Positions 9,070-17,937 of a stretch of DNA of 64,000 nucleotides are shown piece by piece. Location of the stretch: NCBI RefSeq assembly GCF_021531895.1, contig NZ_JAFBIX010000012.1:31022-95021 (forward strand), read 5' to 3'. The stretch comes from Faecalicatena contorta (lineage in GTDB: Bacteria > Bacillota > Clostridia > Lachnospirales > Lachnospiraceae). Numbering within the stretch: position 1 is the stretch's first letter; each line of letters starts with the position of its first letter. The position numbers and the translations under genes are program-made. The notes under the pieces were generated by a model that was not told the DNA's origin, ran no database searches, and saw only the letters and a list, made by a program, of their open reading frames with translations.

Positions 9070-9954
9070 ATGCAGATACATACCAAAAAGGACCAAAAAG
9101 AAATCAAACAGCACGGAAATTATGAATTTCCTGTTCATATAAGTCTCGAAAAAATACAGTCATACGAACAGGGTTCTTTTCTATGGCACTGGCATCCCGA
9201 AATCGAACTGACCTGGATCATGTCCGGCCAGATCGAATATTATGTAAACGATCAAAAGTATCTCCTTTCTGAAGGAGAAGGTTTATTCTGCAATAGTAAT
9301 TCACTTCACTCTGGCTACATGATAGACGGACAAGACTGCAATTACCTCTCGATTACATTTCATCCAAGATTTATCTATGGATATGAGAACAGCCTGCTTC
9401 AGACAAAGTACGTTGATTATATCACTTCTCATGAATCCTGGCATTCTTTAAAGCTGGGAATGACAATTGACTGGCAGCAGGATATCATTTGGCAGATACA
9501 GAGAATCTACCAACTGTCTCAGCTCCCTCCTTCTGATTATGAGCTTCAGCTACATCTGATTTTAACTGGCATCTGGCAGAAATTATATCTTCACTACGCA
9601 TCTCTTCCTGCCGATGAACAATACACACCCAAGCATCTGCAGCGTCTGAAAGATATCCTGACATACATCCAGGAACATTATGCACAGGATATTACTCTGG
9701 ATGATGTAGCCGACCATATCAATATCTGCAAAAGTGAATGTTGTCGCTTCTTCAAAAGATACATGAAAATGACTATTTTCGAATATATTCTGTTTTTGAG
9801 GATTCAAAACAGTCTTTCCTTATTAAAGGAAGGAGAAAGTGTCACAAAGATAGCCGGCATGGTTGGTTTCTCCACGCCGGCTTACTATGGACAAATATTT
9901 AAAAGATATATGGGATGCTCTCCCAGTCAATACCGCAAAAATCTATCTGATTAG
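9070..9954 (+). CDS. AraC family transcriptional regulator
   Basis: The N-terminal part (about residues 15-110) is a cupin-like sensor domain (HWHPEIELTWIMSG). The C-terminal 100 residues carry two helix-turn-helix motifs ending in the AraC signature (VGFSTPAYYGQIFKRYMGCSPSQYRK). I favour the ATG at 9070 preceded by GGGGA; a TTG at 9049 is also in frame. Divergent from galKT, so it probably controls galactose or related sugar use; this is contextual. Its stop codon overlaps the stop of the convergent gene at 9951. Confidence 0.85.
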   Translation: MQIHTKKDQKEIKQHGNYEFPVHISLEKIQSYEQGSFLWHWHPEIELTWIMSGQIEYYVNDQKYLLSEGEGLFCNSNSLHSGYMIDGQDCNYLSITFHPRFIYGYENSLLQTKYVDYITSHESWHSLKLGMTIDWQQDIIWQIQRIYQLSQLPPSDYELQLHLILTGIWQKLYLHYASLPADEQYTPKHLQRLKDILTYIQEHYAQDITLDDVADHINICKSECCRFFKRYMKMTIFEYILFLRIQNSLSLLKEGESVTKIAGMVGFSTPAYYGQIFKRYMGCSPSQYRKNLSD

Positions 9955-10937
9955 CCCCAATTGGTTCCTACTCCTGCTGCCTGGGCTTTTTCATAGATTT
10001 CTTTTGCTGCTACCAGATCCTGAGTTGCAACACCAACCGTTTCAAAAACAATGATTTCATCATCATTTTCACGTCCGACCAGTTCTCCTTTGATTACATT
10101 TCCAAGGTCACCGGTAAAGTCTTCTTTGGTAATGATTCCTTCTTCCAATGGAATCAGAATATCACCGGATTCTGATAAAACTGCATCTTCAGAATCAAAA
10201 TATATCTTAGAAGCACGAGGAAGAATCGCTGGATCCATCTCCTGCATATGATGCTGATATGCACCTACACAGCTGATGGTACATCCTTTCTTAATCTTTG
10301 TTCCATCAAATACTGGTTTTGAAGATGGTGTGACTGTGATCAGCAGATCTGCATCATCAATTGCTGCATCGGATGATTCTACTGCAACAATTTTTGTTCC
10401 GTAATCTTTCAGCTCTTCCTGCATACGGGCTGCAAATGCCTGTGTACGTTCCAGATTCAGATCATACACTCTTACTTCTTCTAATTTTCTGGCTGCGATC
10501 ATTGCTTCCAGCTGTGTTGCTGCCTGTCCCCCGGTACCGATCAGTGCACCGATTCTGCACTCCTTCTTTGCCAGCACATCAAACGCTGCCCCGGAAGCTG
10601 CTCCGGTACGAAGCTGTGTAACATAAGTACCATCTAACACTGCCGTCACAACACCGGTCTTACCATCAATCAACAACACCTGCGCCGGAGAAGACGGGAT
10701 TCCGTTGTCAATATTATGTGGAAAGATATTGATAATCTTCAATGAAGCTGTATCCATCTCTTCTACATATGCCGGCATAAATAAGAAACATCCGTCATAT
10801 TTCGGTGCCTGAATGTTGGTACGAAGCGGTGCATTACATTTTCCTTCAACTACCAGCTGAAATGCCTTTTTATCAGCTTCAATCGCATCTTTAATCGTAA
10901 ATACTTTCTTGATATCCTCTCTTGATAATAATAACAT
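9951..10937 (-). CDS. Ornithine cyclodeaminase / mu-crystallin family protein
   Basis: A 328-residue NAD(P)-dependent enzyme with the Rossmann motif IGALIGTGGQAATQLEAM (about residues 125-142) and the family's substrate loop (QLRTGAASGAA). Members include ornithine cyclodeaminase, ketimine reductases and alanine dehydrogenase, so the reaction cannot be fixed from sequence. The start is the ATG at 10937, behind GGAGG; the in-frame TTG at 10952 overlaps that site. It follows an IlvD/Edd-family dehydratase by 23 bp and probably shares its transcript, suggesting both act on the same carbon skeleton. Confidence 0.85.
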   Translation of the reverse strand: MLLLSREDIKKVFTIKDAIEADKKAFQLVVEGKCNAPLRTNIQAPKYDGCFLFMPAYVEEMDTASLKIINIFPHNIDNGIPSSPAQVLLIDGKTGVVTAVLDGTYVTQLRTGAASGAAFDVLAKKECRIGALIGTGGQAATQLEAMIAARKLEEVRVYDLNLERTQAFAARMQEELKDYGTKIVAVESSDAAIDDADLLITVTPSSKPVFDGTKIKKGCTISCVGAYQHHMQEMDPAILPRASKIYFDSEDAVLSESGDILIPLEEGIITKEDFTGDLGNVIKGELVGRENDDEIIVFETVGVATQDLVAAKEIYEKAQAAGVGTNWG

Positions 10938-10960
10938 ATCTTTTTCCTCCAATTATTTTC

Positions 10961-12631
10961 TTATCTGTGGAATTTTGCATCCAGATCCCATGGCTGCATT
11001 GCTCCGCCTTCCTCTGCCGGGCGGCACATCTTTGCATAAATATTAAGACATCCTTTTTCTTCCTTCAATGGTGGACATACCCAGTTTGCTCTTCTCCTTG
11101 CAAGCTCTTCATCTGATACAAGCATAGATACTTCTCCGTTTGGAATATCAATGACGATCTCATCCCCATTCTCTACAAGAGCGATATTTCCTCCATCATA
11201 TGCTTCTGGAGACACATGTCCAATAATAGCTCCAAAGTTAAATCCTGAAAATCTTGCATCTGAGATAAGCCCTACACTCTTATGAAGACCCAGACCGATC
11301 AATGCATCAATACTAAGCATCAGTTCCTTCATACCAGGCGCACCCTTGCAGCCTTCATATCGGATGACGATGATATCTCCAGGAACAATCTCACCAGCCT
11401 GAATTGCTTCAAATGCAGCCCTGTCACCGTCAAATACTTTTGCTTTTCCCTTCATGTACTTCACTTCTTCATATACAGCTGTCGGTCTTATGATTGCACC
11501 GTTTGGAGAGAGATTTCCTCTTAAGATCTTAAGACCAGGTTCATTGAACAGCGGGCGCTCTAATGAGTGGATTACTTTATTTTCCTGAGGTGTTACTTTT
11601 GTAAGCATCTCTGCCCATGTAGTTCCATACATGCTTGGAACATCCGTATATAGTTTAGTCTCCAACATCTTCATGACATTCATGACACCACCGGCATAAT
11701 GGAAATCTACTACCGTGTACGGACCGCTTGGAACAACTGCATTGATACACGGAATCTCTTTTGCATATGTTTCAAAATCTTCCAGCGTAAGTTTGATGCC
11801 CAGTTCATACGCATAGGAAAGAATATGAAGCACCGCGTTGGTAGATCCGGCAACCGCCATATCGAACATAATCGCATTTAAAAGAGTCTCTTTCGTAATC
11901 AGATCAGATGGTTTTCTTCCGCCTTTTGCCATCTCAACAATATATTTTCCGGCCTCTCTGGCTTTTCTAAGCTTTGCGTTATCAGATGCCGGAATCGTAG
12001 ATGTTCCGGGAAGAACCAGATTCATTACTTCTCCTAACATCTGCATCGTATTTGCCGTTCCCATGGAAGGACATGCGCCAAAAGACGGGCACACATTATC
12101 TTCCATCTCCATTAATTCTTCTTCCGTAGAACCGGAGAAACGAGCTGCATCCAGATCCGCTTCCACTACTGTCTTACCGCAATACTGGCCCGGCTGCATA
12201 GAACCTCCTGTCACGACCATAGATGGAATATCCAGCCGCATTGCTGCCATATAGCATCCTGCTATAATATTATCACATGACGCTATCATTGCAAGTCCGT
12301 CAAAATTATGTACACGAGTGACAAACTCAACTGACATTGCTACAATATCTCGTCCTACCTGCTCATACTTTAATTCTTCCGCTCCATTGGCAATATTTCC
12401 ACATGTTGCCGGAATTCCGAACTCAACCGGGATTCCGCCTGCTGCCCAGATTCCCTGCTTTACCGCTTCTGCGATCTGACGAAGATGTGCAGATCCAGGT
12501 GAGCCTTCCATAAAAGAATTTGGCACACCAATATGTGGTTTTTTGCGAATATCCTTATCCGAATATCCGGCCGCTTTCATCATAACTCTTCTGTGTGCAG
12601 CCTCCGCACCATTCCAGAATTCAGTACCCAT
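10961..12631 (-). CDS. IlvD/Edd family dehydratase (divergent)
   Basis: A 556-residue Fe-S dehydratase. It keeps two cluster cysteines seen in this family, in IASCDNIIAG (C119) and FGACPSMGTANTM (C187), and the C-terminal SDARFSGFNFGAIIGHVSPEA. It differs from dihydroxy-acid dehydratase at two metal-site positions: the usual CDK (Lys is carbamylated and binds Mg) is CDN, and the usual VDDG Asp region is IPATCGNIANG. It may therefore act on another sugar acid or hydroxy acid rather than in valine synthesis; no other ilv gene is nearby. The start is the ATG at 12631, with GGAGG 8 nt upstream; the ATG at 12637 is too close to it. A divergent LysR gene follows. Confidence 0.85.
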   Translation of the reverse strand: MGTEFWNGAEAAHRRVMMKAAGYSDKDIRKKPHIGVPNSFMEGSPGSAHLRQIAEAVKQGIWAAGGIPVEFGIPATCGNIANGAEELKYEQVGRDIVAMSVEFVTRVHNFDGLAMIASCDNIIAGCYMAAMRLDIPSMVVTGGSMQPGQYCGKTVVEADLDAARFSGSTEEELMEMEDNVCPSFGACPSMGTANTMQMLGEVMNLVLPGTSTIPASDNAKLRKAREAGKYIVEMAKGGRKPSDLITKETLLNAIMFDMAVAGSTNAVLHILSYAYELGIKLTLEDFETYAKEIPCINAVVPSGPYTVVDFHYAGGVMNVMKMLETKLYTDVPSMYGTTWAEMLTKVTPQENKVIHSLERPLFNEPGLKILRGNLSPNGAIIRPTAVYEEVKYMKGKAKVFDGDRAAFEAIQAGEIVPGDIIVIRYEGCKGAPGMKELMLSIDALIGLGLHKSVGLISDARFSGFNFGAIIGHVSPEAYDGGNIALVENGDEIVIDIPNGEVSMLVSDEELARRRANWVCPPLKEEKGCLNIYAKMCRPAEEGGAMQPWDLDAKFHR

Positions 12632-12889
12632 ATGCATGTCCTCCTTTTCATTTTCCTGTCCTGTTTTACTATATAGCTTGACAAATTTTTATCAGTTATG
12701 TATATAATAAAGCATCAGAAAATATCAGAAAAGAACATTTTGCTAAAGTCATCCTTCAGTTTTTCTTATATATACGTAAATATGTCATAACATAAACGAG
12801 AAATCAGTTTTACTTATATATATAGTAAGTTTTCTTAATATTACAGATCGAGCAACCCACATTCATTATACACAAGCGAGGAATCCATC
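12632..12889. promoter_or_regulatory. Divergent control region between the dehydratase and LysR genes
   Basis: A 258-bp AT-rich gap without a gene. It holds a near-palindrome around 12811-12829 (TTACTTATATATATAGTAAG) and several partial T-N11-A patterns, the usual shape of LysR operators. I did not find a clean consensus promoter for either gene. Control of both sides by the LysR protein is expected from the arrangement only. Confidence 0.4.
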
Positions 12890-13765
12890 ATGAACAAGTA
12901 CGAAATCATTTTAAATGTCTGCGAAACCCACAGCATTTCAAAAACAGCCGCCCAATTGAATTACACGCAATCTGCTATCAGCCAGGCAATCAAAGGCTAT
13001 GAAAAAGAGCTGGGATTCCCTTTGTTCAAGCGCTCCAAACATGGCATGGAATTAATGCCAAACACCGAGGGAATCCTGGAATCTCTGAAAATCATCTGCG
13101 CAGAAGAAAACCGCATCTCCCAGATTGTTGCCAATCTTACCAGCCTTGACAGCGGATACATCCGTATCGGTACGATTCAAAGCGTCTCTTACCACTGGCT
13201 CCCGGATATCTTAAAGCTTTTTTCTGAAAAATATCCTAATATCCGATTTGAACTGACTGTGGATGGCTTCAATCCCTTAAAAGAAAAAATACAGGAGAAC
13301 AAGCTTGACTGTATCTTTGTCTCCCACTACTCTGTTCCAGACCTTCCATTCATCCCAATCGGAAAAGATGAACTGATGCTGGTGACACCAAAAGATCATC
13401 CCCTCGCAGACAAAGTTGCTGTATCGTTATCAGACGTCAACCATGAAAATTTCGTTCTTTCATCGGACGGACTTGATTACGAGACGGGGCAGATCTTTGA
13501 ACTGAATAACATCACTCCCAAAATCCGTTATCGCTTAAACGAAGATTTTGCAACGCTCAAGATGGTGGAAAAAGGATTTGGAATTACAATTCTGCCAAAG
13601 CTGCTTTTATACAATGCTCCTTTTGATGTCTGCATCCGCTCATTTACGGAGCACTATTTCCGTACACTTGGGGTAGCTTATACCAAGACACCTCCAACTC
13701 TTGCAACTATAAAATTCCTGGATTATGTCGAAGAATGGAGTAAGAACTGTCTGTCTTTTTCATAG
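12890..13765 (+). CDS. LysR family transcriptional regulator
   Basis: The 291-residue protein has the N-terminal winged helix (residues 1-60; ISKTAAQLNYTQSAISQAIKGYE) and a periplasmic-binding-like effector domain (about 88-288). It is divergent from the ilvD-like/cyclodeaminase operon, the classic LysR arrangement, and also lies upstream of the peptide transporter and aminopeptidase genes. It may control either or both. A strong terminator follows at 13790. Confidence 0.9.
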   Translation: MNKYEIILNVCETHSISKTAAQLNYTQSAISQAIKGYEKELGFPLFKRSKHGMELMPNTEGILESLKIICAEENRISQIVANLTSLDSGYIRIGTIQSVSYHWLPDILKLFSEKYPNIRFELTVDGFNPLKEKIQENKLDCIFVSHYSVPDLPFIPIGKDELMLVTPKDHPLADKVAVSLSDVNHENFVLSSDGLDYETGQIFELNNITPKIRYRLNEDFATLKMVEKGFGITILPKLLLYNAPFDVCIRSFTEHYFRTLGVAYTKTPPTLATIKFLDYVEEWSKNCLSFS

Positions 13766-13789
13766 ATTTTTCATAGCAACTGACATTTT

Positions 13790-13818
13790 TACCGAGTCCT
13801 TTAGGACTCGGTATTTTT
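13790..13818 (+). terminator. Rho-independent terminator after the LysR gene
   Basis: A perfect 10-bp stem TACCGAGTCC / GGACTCGGTA with a TTTA loop, followed by five T. Confidence 0.9.
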
Positions 13819-14017
13819 AATACCATCTTCAGATTCTTCAGTTTTTGTGCATTTTCAACAATTTTCATCTTTTATTCTTTTGTTTATTGACATTTTCATC
13901 TTGTCTTGCTTTTTAGTTCGCAGACTAAGGTTTAAACCACAGTATAACTTTTTAATTGTCTAGACTTCAAAAAGGCTGACGAGCCATGAGCATTTATGAC
14001 CTAGGAGGGAAAACATT
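13819..14017 (+). promoter_or_regulatory. Leader and promoter region of the POT transporter gene
   Basis: A 199-bp gap without a gene. TTGACA at 13887-13892 is a perfect -35, but the position 17 bp downstream (TTTTTA) is a weak -10. A perfect 10-bp palindrome GGTTTAAACC occurs near 13930 and could be an operator. AGGAGGG lies just before the start codon. Confidence 0.4.
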
Positions 14018-15384
14018 ATGACTAACTCAAGCACCACAAATAAACAGCCAAAAGCAGTGTATTTTTGTGGATCAATTTTTACATTCACCAACTTCTCCTA
14101 TTACGGAATGAAATTGGTCTTACTTTTATTCATGGCCGAAGAGACCGCACGCGGAGGTCTTGGCTTAAGCAATGCGGAAGCAACATCATTGCTGGCATCG
14201 TTCATGGCATTTTCTTATCTTTCACCAGTAGTCGGGGGCTGGATCAGCGACCGCTTTTTAGGACCTAAACTTTGTGTAATTCTTGGAATGCTTACTTCTG
14301 GAACTGGATATTTTCTTGCCTTTACCGCACACAGCAAGTCGACCATTCAGATTATAATCGTGCTTTGTGTTATCGGCAGCGGTCTGTACAAAAGTACTTC
14401 TCAGACATTAGTCGGAAGCCTCTATGGCAATAATGATCCTCGCAGAGACGGTGCTTTTTCAATGACCTATACCTTTACAAATATCGGTGTGTTATTTGGA
14501 CCATTCCTCTGTGGACTCGTAGCCAATCAATGGTTCGCGACCAAACAGGGTGGCGAGATCCTGGAATATGGATACCGCACAGTATTCTTAATCACAGCTA
14601 TTGTAATCTGGGCTGGTGCATTATTCTTTGCCATAGGTCAAAAATTTGTCCTGAAGGATCTTCATCACGCTGATTCTGCCAAAAAAGTCTCGAAGAGAAA
14701 AAAGAACTTGCTTCTATCCCACTTACTCAGCCAGAAAAGCGCAGAATGTGCGTAATCCTGATTCTTGCCTTTTTCACTATCTTTTTCTGGATTGCATATA
14801 ACCAGGCGTCTATGTCAATCGCTCTGTATATGCAGGAATTTATTAATTTAAAAATCGGAAATTTCCAGATTCCAACTGCATGGATCGATTCCTATAATGG
14901 TCTTCTATGTGTAATTCTTGGACCAATCATGGCAGCTATCTGGATGAAAAAATCAAAATCTAAAAAAGGAGATTTTAACATCTCTCAGAAAATGAGCTTA
15001 GGATTCTTGTTCCTGGCAATTGCATTTGCATTTATGATTGTTGCTGTAATGAAAACCGGTACAGTTCCAGGTGAAGGACCAAAAGCAAGCGTTCTTTTCA
15101 TTCTTGCTTTTATTACCTTCCAGAGTATTGGTGAGATGTGTTTTGCACCTGTCGGATATGGTATGGTTAATAAACTTGCACCTGCAAAATATGCTTCTCT
15201 GTTGATGGGCGTATGGTTTGCAAGTATGTTTGTTGCAAATAAATTATCTGGTTATGTAGAACTGGTAATTTCAAAATTAGGAATGTTACAGGTATTTATC
15301 GTAATTCCTGTATGTCTTTTAATCATCGACTTTTTACTGCTCGCATTAAACAAAAAACTTGAAAAAATGTCTGATGGAAACTAA
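14018..15384 (+). pseudogene. POT family proton-coupled peptide transporter, frameshifted
   Basis: Two frames, 14018-14755 and 14746-15384, together encode one POT/PTR di- and tripeptide symporter. The first has the start region TNFSYYGMKLVLLLFM and GGWISDRFLG; the second has the later membrane segments and QSIGEMCFAPVGYGMVNKLAP. The break is at an A6 run (14681-14686): one more A gives a continuous join (DSAKKSLEEKKELASIP) and a product of about 455 residues, normal for the family. So this is a sequencing or assembly indel, a recent mutation, or a gene read through by slippage. The surrounding coding sequence shows no other damage. It is 33 bp upstream of an M24 aminopeptidase gene, consistent with peptide uptake followed by hydrolysis. 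Confidence 0.85.
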
Positions 15385-15417
15385 AGCTTAAGAATTGGGA
15401 GGTTGCAAACGAATATC

Positions 15418-16488
15418 ATGGCAGAACAATTATTAGACATCTTAGAAAATCAAGGACTTGACGGCATCTATATTACCAAAGAATCTAACGTGAAATATAT
15501 TTCCGGATATCCGGATGAACTGGCATATGTTGTCATTTGTCCACAAGGAAAATATCTGATTACGGACAGCCGTTTCACAGAACTCGCTGAAAAATCTTGC
15601 CCGGATTTTGAAATTGTGAACTGGCATTTATTTGACCGAAGCATTCCGAAAGCATTGGAGCACATCTGTGTGAAAGCAGGCATTAAGCGTCTCGGTTTTG
15701 AAGAATGTTTTACTACATATGACAAATACTCTGATCTTGAGAAAAGATTGAGTTCTCACGGAATTAATTTCATTCCGACTCAAAATATTATCGAAGAATT
15801 GCGTTATACAAAATCATCAGAAGAAATTGCAAATACACGTATTGCATGCGAAATTGCAGATAAAGCCTTAGAAGAACTGGTTCCATATATCAAAGCAGGG
15901 GTAACAGAACGAGAATTGTGTGCGCGTCTGGAATTTAACATGAAAATGCATGGAGCACATGACATTGGATTTGAAACAATCTTAATCTCTGGTGCAAAAA
16001 CCTCTCTACTGCACGGAAAACCAAGTGATAAAAAAATTGAAAACGGTGATTTCGTCCTTGTTGATTATGGAGCAATGTACAATGGATACATTTCCGACAC
16101 CACTCGTACCTTTATTGTCGGTACTCCATCTGAAAAACAAAAAGAGATCTATGAGTTGGTAAAAGAAGGTCAGGCAACAGGGCTTCAGTTCATGGGGCCT
16201 GGCATTCACGCAACAAAACCTGATGAAGAGATCCGAAAAAAAGTTGCAAAATATGAAGAATACTATTATGCAGGAATCGGCCATGGAGTCGGTCTTGATC
16301 TACACGAAGAACCTTTCCTTGGAAATTACGGTACGAAGACCATGAAACCTGGTTGTGTAATTACCATGGAACCTGGAATCTATATCCCGGGATGGGGCGG
16401 TGTTCGTATTGAAGATACGGTTCTTATCACTGAAACCGGTATAGAAATATTGACACATTTTCCAAAAGAACTTATGGTTTTAGACTAA
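15418..16488 (+). CDS. M24 family aminopeptidase (Xaa-Pro dipeptidase type)
   Basis: A 356-residue cytoplasmic metallopeptidase with a creatinase-like N-terminal domain (to about residue 125) and the pita-bread M24 domain. The five metal ligands can be placed: two Asp in DYGAMYNGYISDTTRTF, His in GIGHGVGLDLHEEP, and Glu in TMEPGIYIP and RIEDTVLI. It should remove N-terminal residues next to proline. The ATG at 15418 is 14-15 nt from GGGAGG, which is long; an in-frame TTG at 15403 directly abuts that site, so the exact start is uncertain. Located just after the POT transporter. Confidence 0.88.
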   Translation: MAEQLLDILENQGLDGIYITKESNVKYISGYPDELAYVVICPQGKYLITDSRFTELAEKSCPDFEIVNWHLFDRSIPKALEHICVKAGIKRLGFEECFTTYDKYSDLEKRLSSHGINFIPTQNIIEELRYTKSSEEIANTRIACEIADKALEELVPYIKAGVTERELCARLEFNMKMHGAHDIGFETILISGAKTSLLHGKPSDKKIENGDFVLVDYGAMYNGYISDTTRTFIVGTPSEKQKEIYELVKEGQATGLQFMGPGIHATKPDEEIRKKVAKYEEYYYAGIGHGVGLDLHEEPFLGNYGTKTMKPGCVITMEPGIYIPGWGGVRIEDTVLITETGIEILTHFPKELMVLD

Positions 16489-16510
16489 AGTTTACTGTTC
16501 TCCATTTTCT

Positions 16511-16553
16511 AAACCGCACTTGGCTTCCCCTAAAGTCAAGTGCGGTTTTTTCT
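16511..16553 (+). terminator. Rho-independent terminator after the M24 gene
   Basis: An 11-bp stem AACCGCACTTG / CAAGTGCGGTT with a 14-nt loop, followed by a T run. Confidence 0.85.
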
Positions 16554-16565
16554 TCTCTATCTATC

Positions 16566-17246
16566 CTATGAACCTGATGGAAGATAAGGTCTTAATACGC
16601 CGGCCACATTGCTGATTGGCATGGTCTGAAGCCATACTCTGCCCGGTCCGCTGATCACAGTATTAAAGATTCCTTCCCCGCCAAACAACATATTCTTCAC
16701 TCCCGGAACACTCTGAATCTCCATTCTACAGCTGCCTGTCATCGCAGCCAGATGTCCTGTATCTACTACGATCTGCTGCCCGGGCTGAAGCTCATATTCA
16801 ACCACATGTCCGTCAAATTCAGCGAACATAATTCCATGACCACTGACTTTCTGCATGATAAATCCTTCTCCTCCGAACAGTCCAGAACTAAATTTCTTAT
16901 TAAAGAATACAGAAAGTTCTACACCTGCTTCACTTGCAAGAAATGCACTTTTCTGGAATATCATCTCTTGTCCCGGAGCAATCTGAAATGCTTTGATCGA
17001 TCCTGGAAAGCTGGAAGCAAATGCAATCATTCCAGTTCCTCCCTGAGAAGTATAAATATTCTGGAAAATATGCTCACCTGAAAACATTCTTCCAAAAGCT
17101 TTTCCTAATCCTCCATTTGTCGTCGTTTCCATCAACATATTCGGTGACATCCATGCCATACCACCACCTTGTGTAATCATCCTTTCGCCACCTTCAAGCT
17201 GGCAGATCACAACCGGAAGCGTATCCCCTTGTATTTGATATCTCAT
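16566..17246 (-). CDS. AIM24 / TIGR00266 family protein
   Basis: A 226-residue protein rich in Gly and beta strands, starting MRYQIQGDTLPVVICQL, with the family pattern of Gly-rich turns (GGGLGKAFGRMFSGE; QYEL..PGQQIVVDTGHLAA). The biochemical role of these proteins is not established. The start is the ATG at 17246, behind GGAGG; the frame extends to 17282 without a ribosome site. It stands alone, facing the M24 gene. Confidence 0.8.
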   Translation of the reverse strand: MRYQIQGDTLPVVICQLEGGERMITQGGGMAWMSPNMLMETTTNGGLGKAFGRMFSGEHIFQNIYTSQGGTGMIAFASSFPGSIKAFQIAPGQEMIFQKSAFLASEAGVELSVFFNKKFSSGLFGGEGFIMQKVSGHGIMFAEFDGHVVEYELQPGQQIVVDTGHLAAMTGSCRMEIQSVPGVKNMLFGGEGIFNTVISGPGRVWLQTMPISNVAGVLRPYLPSGS

Positions 17247-17347
17247 GCTTTCATACCTCCATTTTTTCATTAATTCCATCATAACTACTTATAGTGGTCA
17301 TGTCAATTCACAGAAAATTTAGAATATTTTTTTCATATATTTTATCA

Positions 17348-17376
17348 TTGCGCACTAAAATTTCTACTGGTATAAT
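17348..17376 (+). promoter_or_regulatory. Strong promoter for the coiled-coil gene
   Basis: TTGCGC (17348-17353), a 17-bp spacer, and TGGTATAAT with an extended -10 (TATAAT 17371-17376). The start codon is 33 bp downstream, behind AAGGAG. Confidence 0.75.
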
Positions 17377-17409
17377 CTATACACATACCCAAAACAAGGA
17401 GATGATTAC

Positions 17410-17880
17410 ATGTCAAACGAAGAATTATTACAATCCATATCCGAGATTTTAGATCAACGGTTTAACGAACAGGATGCTAGGATTGAACAGCGGTTTGCTG
17501 AACAGGATGCTTGGATAAAACAGTCATTTGCAAAACAGCAGGCTTATATTGACCACAAGCTTGAAGAACAGCAAGTTTATATTGACCATAAGCTTGAAGA
17601 ACAACAGACTTATATTGATTACAAGCTTGAAGAACATCGTACAGCTGTAGATGAGAAGTTCGAAAGTAACAATCGCTATCTTATGAACTCGATTCTAGAA
17701 GAAGTCGATCTTGTACAGGAAAAGGCGAATGAACATTTTGCACGCATTGAAAACCGCCTGGATAATCTGGAATCTCTTGTCCGGACCATTAAACTGGATG
17801 CCGATACCATCCCTCTTCATGAGATTCGGATTTCTAATCTTGAAAAGCATGTTGATAAATTAGAACAAATCGCATATTAA
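17410..17880 (+). CDS. Hendecad-repeat coiled-coil protein of unknown function
   Basis: I do not recognise a named family. The 156-residue protein is almost entirely helical and charged, with no membrane segment or signal. Residues 17-93 consist of seven consecutive 11-residue units of the type RFNEQDARIEQ / KLEEQQVYIDH, matching 33-bp direct repeats in the DNA (17458-17688). Eleven-residue periodicity predicts a right-handed or straight coiled coil. The C-terminal part (about 95-155) has normal heptad spacing with leucines and isoleucines. It has a strong promoter of its own and no operon partners. Confidence 0.7.
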   Translation: MSNEELLQSISEILDQRFNEQDARIEQRFAEQDAWIKQSFAKQQAYIDHKLEEQQVYIDHKLEEQQTYIDYKLEEHRTAVDEKFESNNRYLMNSILEEVDLVQEKANEHFARIENRLDNLESLVRTIKLDADTIPLHEIRISNLEKHVDKLEQIAY

Positions 17881-17920
17881 AAACTGGTGTAACAGCTTGA
17901 TTTTCGTTATTACACCAGTT
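17879..17920 (-). terminator. Terminator of the por-NSS operon (minus strand)
   Basis: An 11-bp stem AACTGGTGTAA / TTACACCAGTT separated by about 17 nt. On the minus strand it is followed by five T (17883-17879), so it ends the transcript of the symporter gene. On the plus strand the T run is absent, so it would end the coiled-coil transcript less well. Confidence 0.7.
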
Positions 17921-17937
17921 CATCTCACAAACTTCTT

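Noticed and set aside
10961..12631. Missing first Fe-S cysteine in the IlvD-like protein as a defect
   Set aside because: The PGSAHL form at that position resembles the E. coli IlvD type, which also lacks the PCN cysteine; the real oddities are at the Mg site.
17458..17688. Short direct repeats as a CRISPR array
   Set aside because: The 33-bp repeats are contiguous, in frame and encode 11-residue coiled-coil units; there are no spacers or cas genes.
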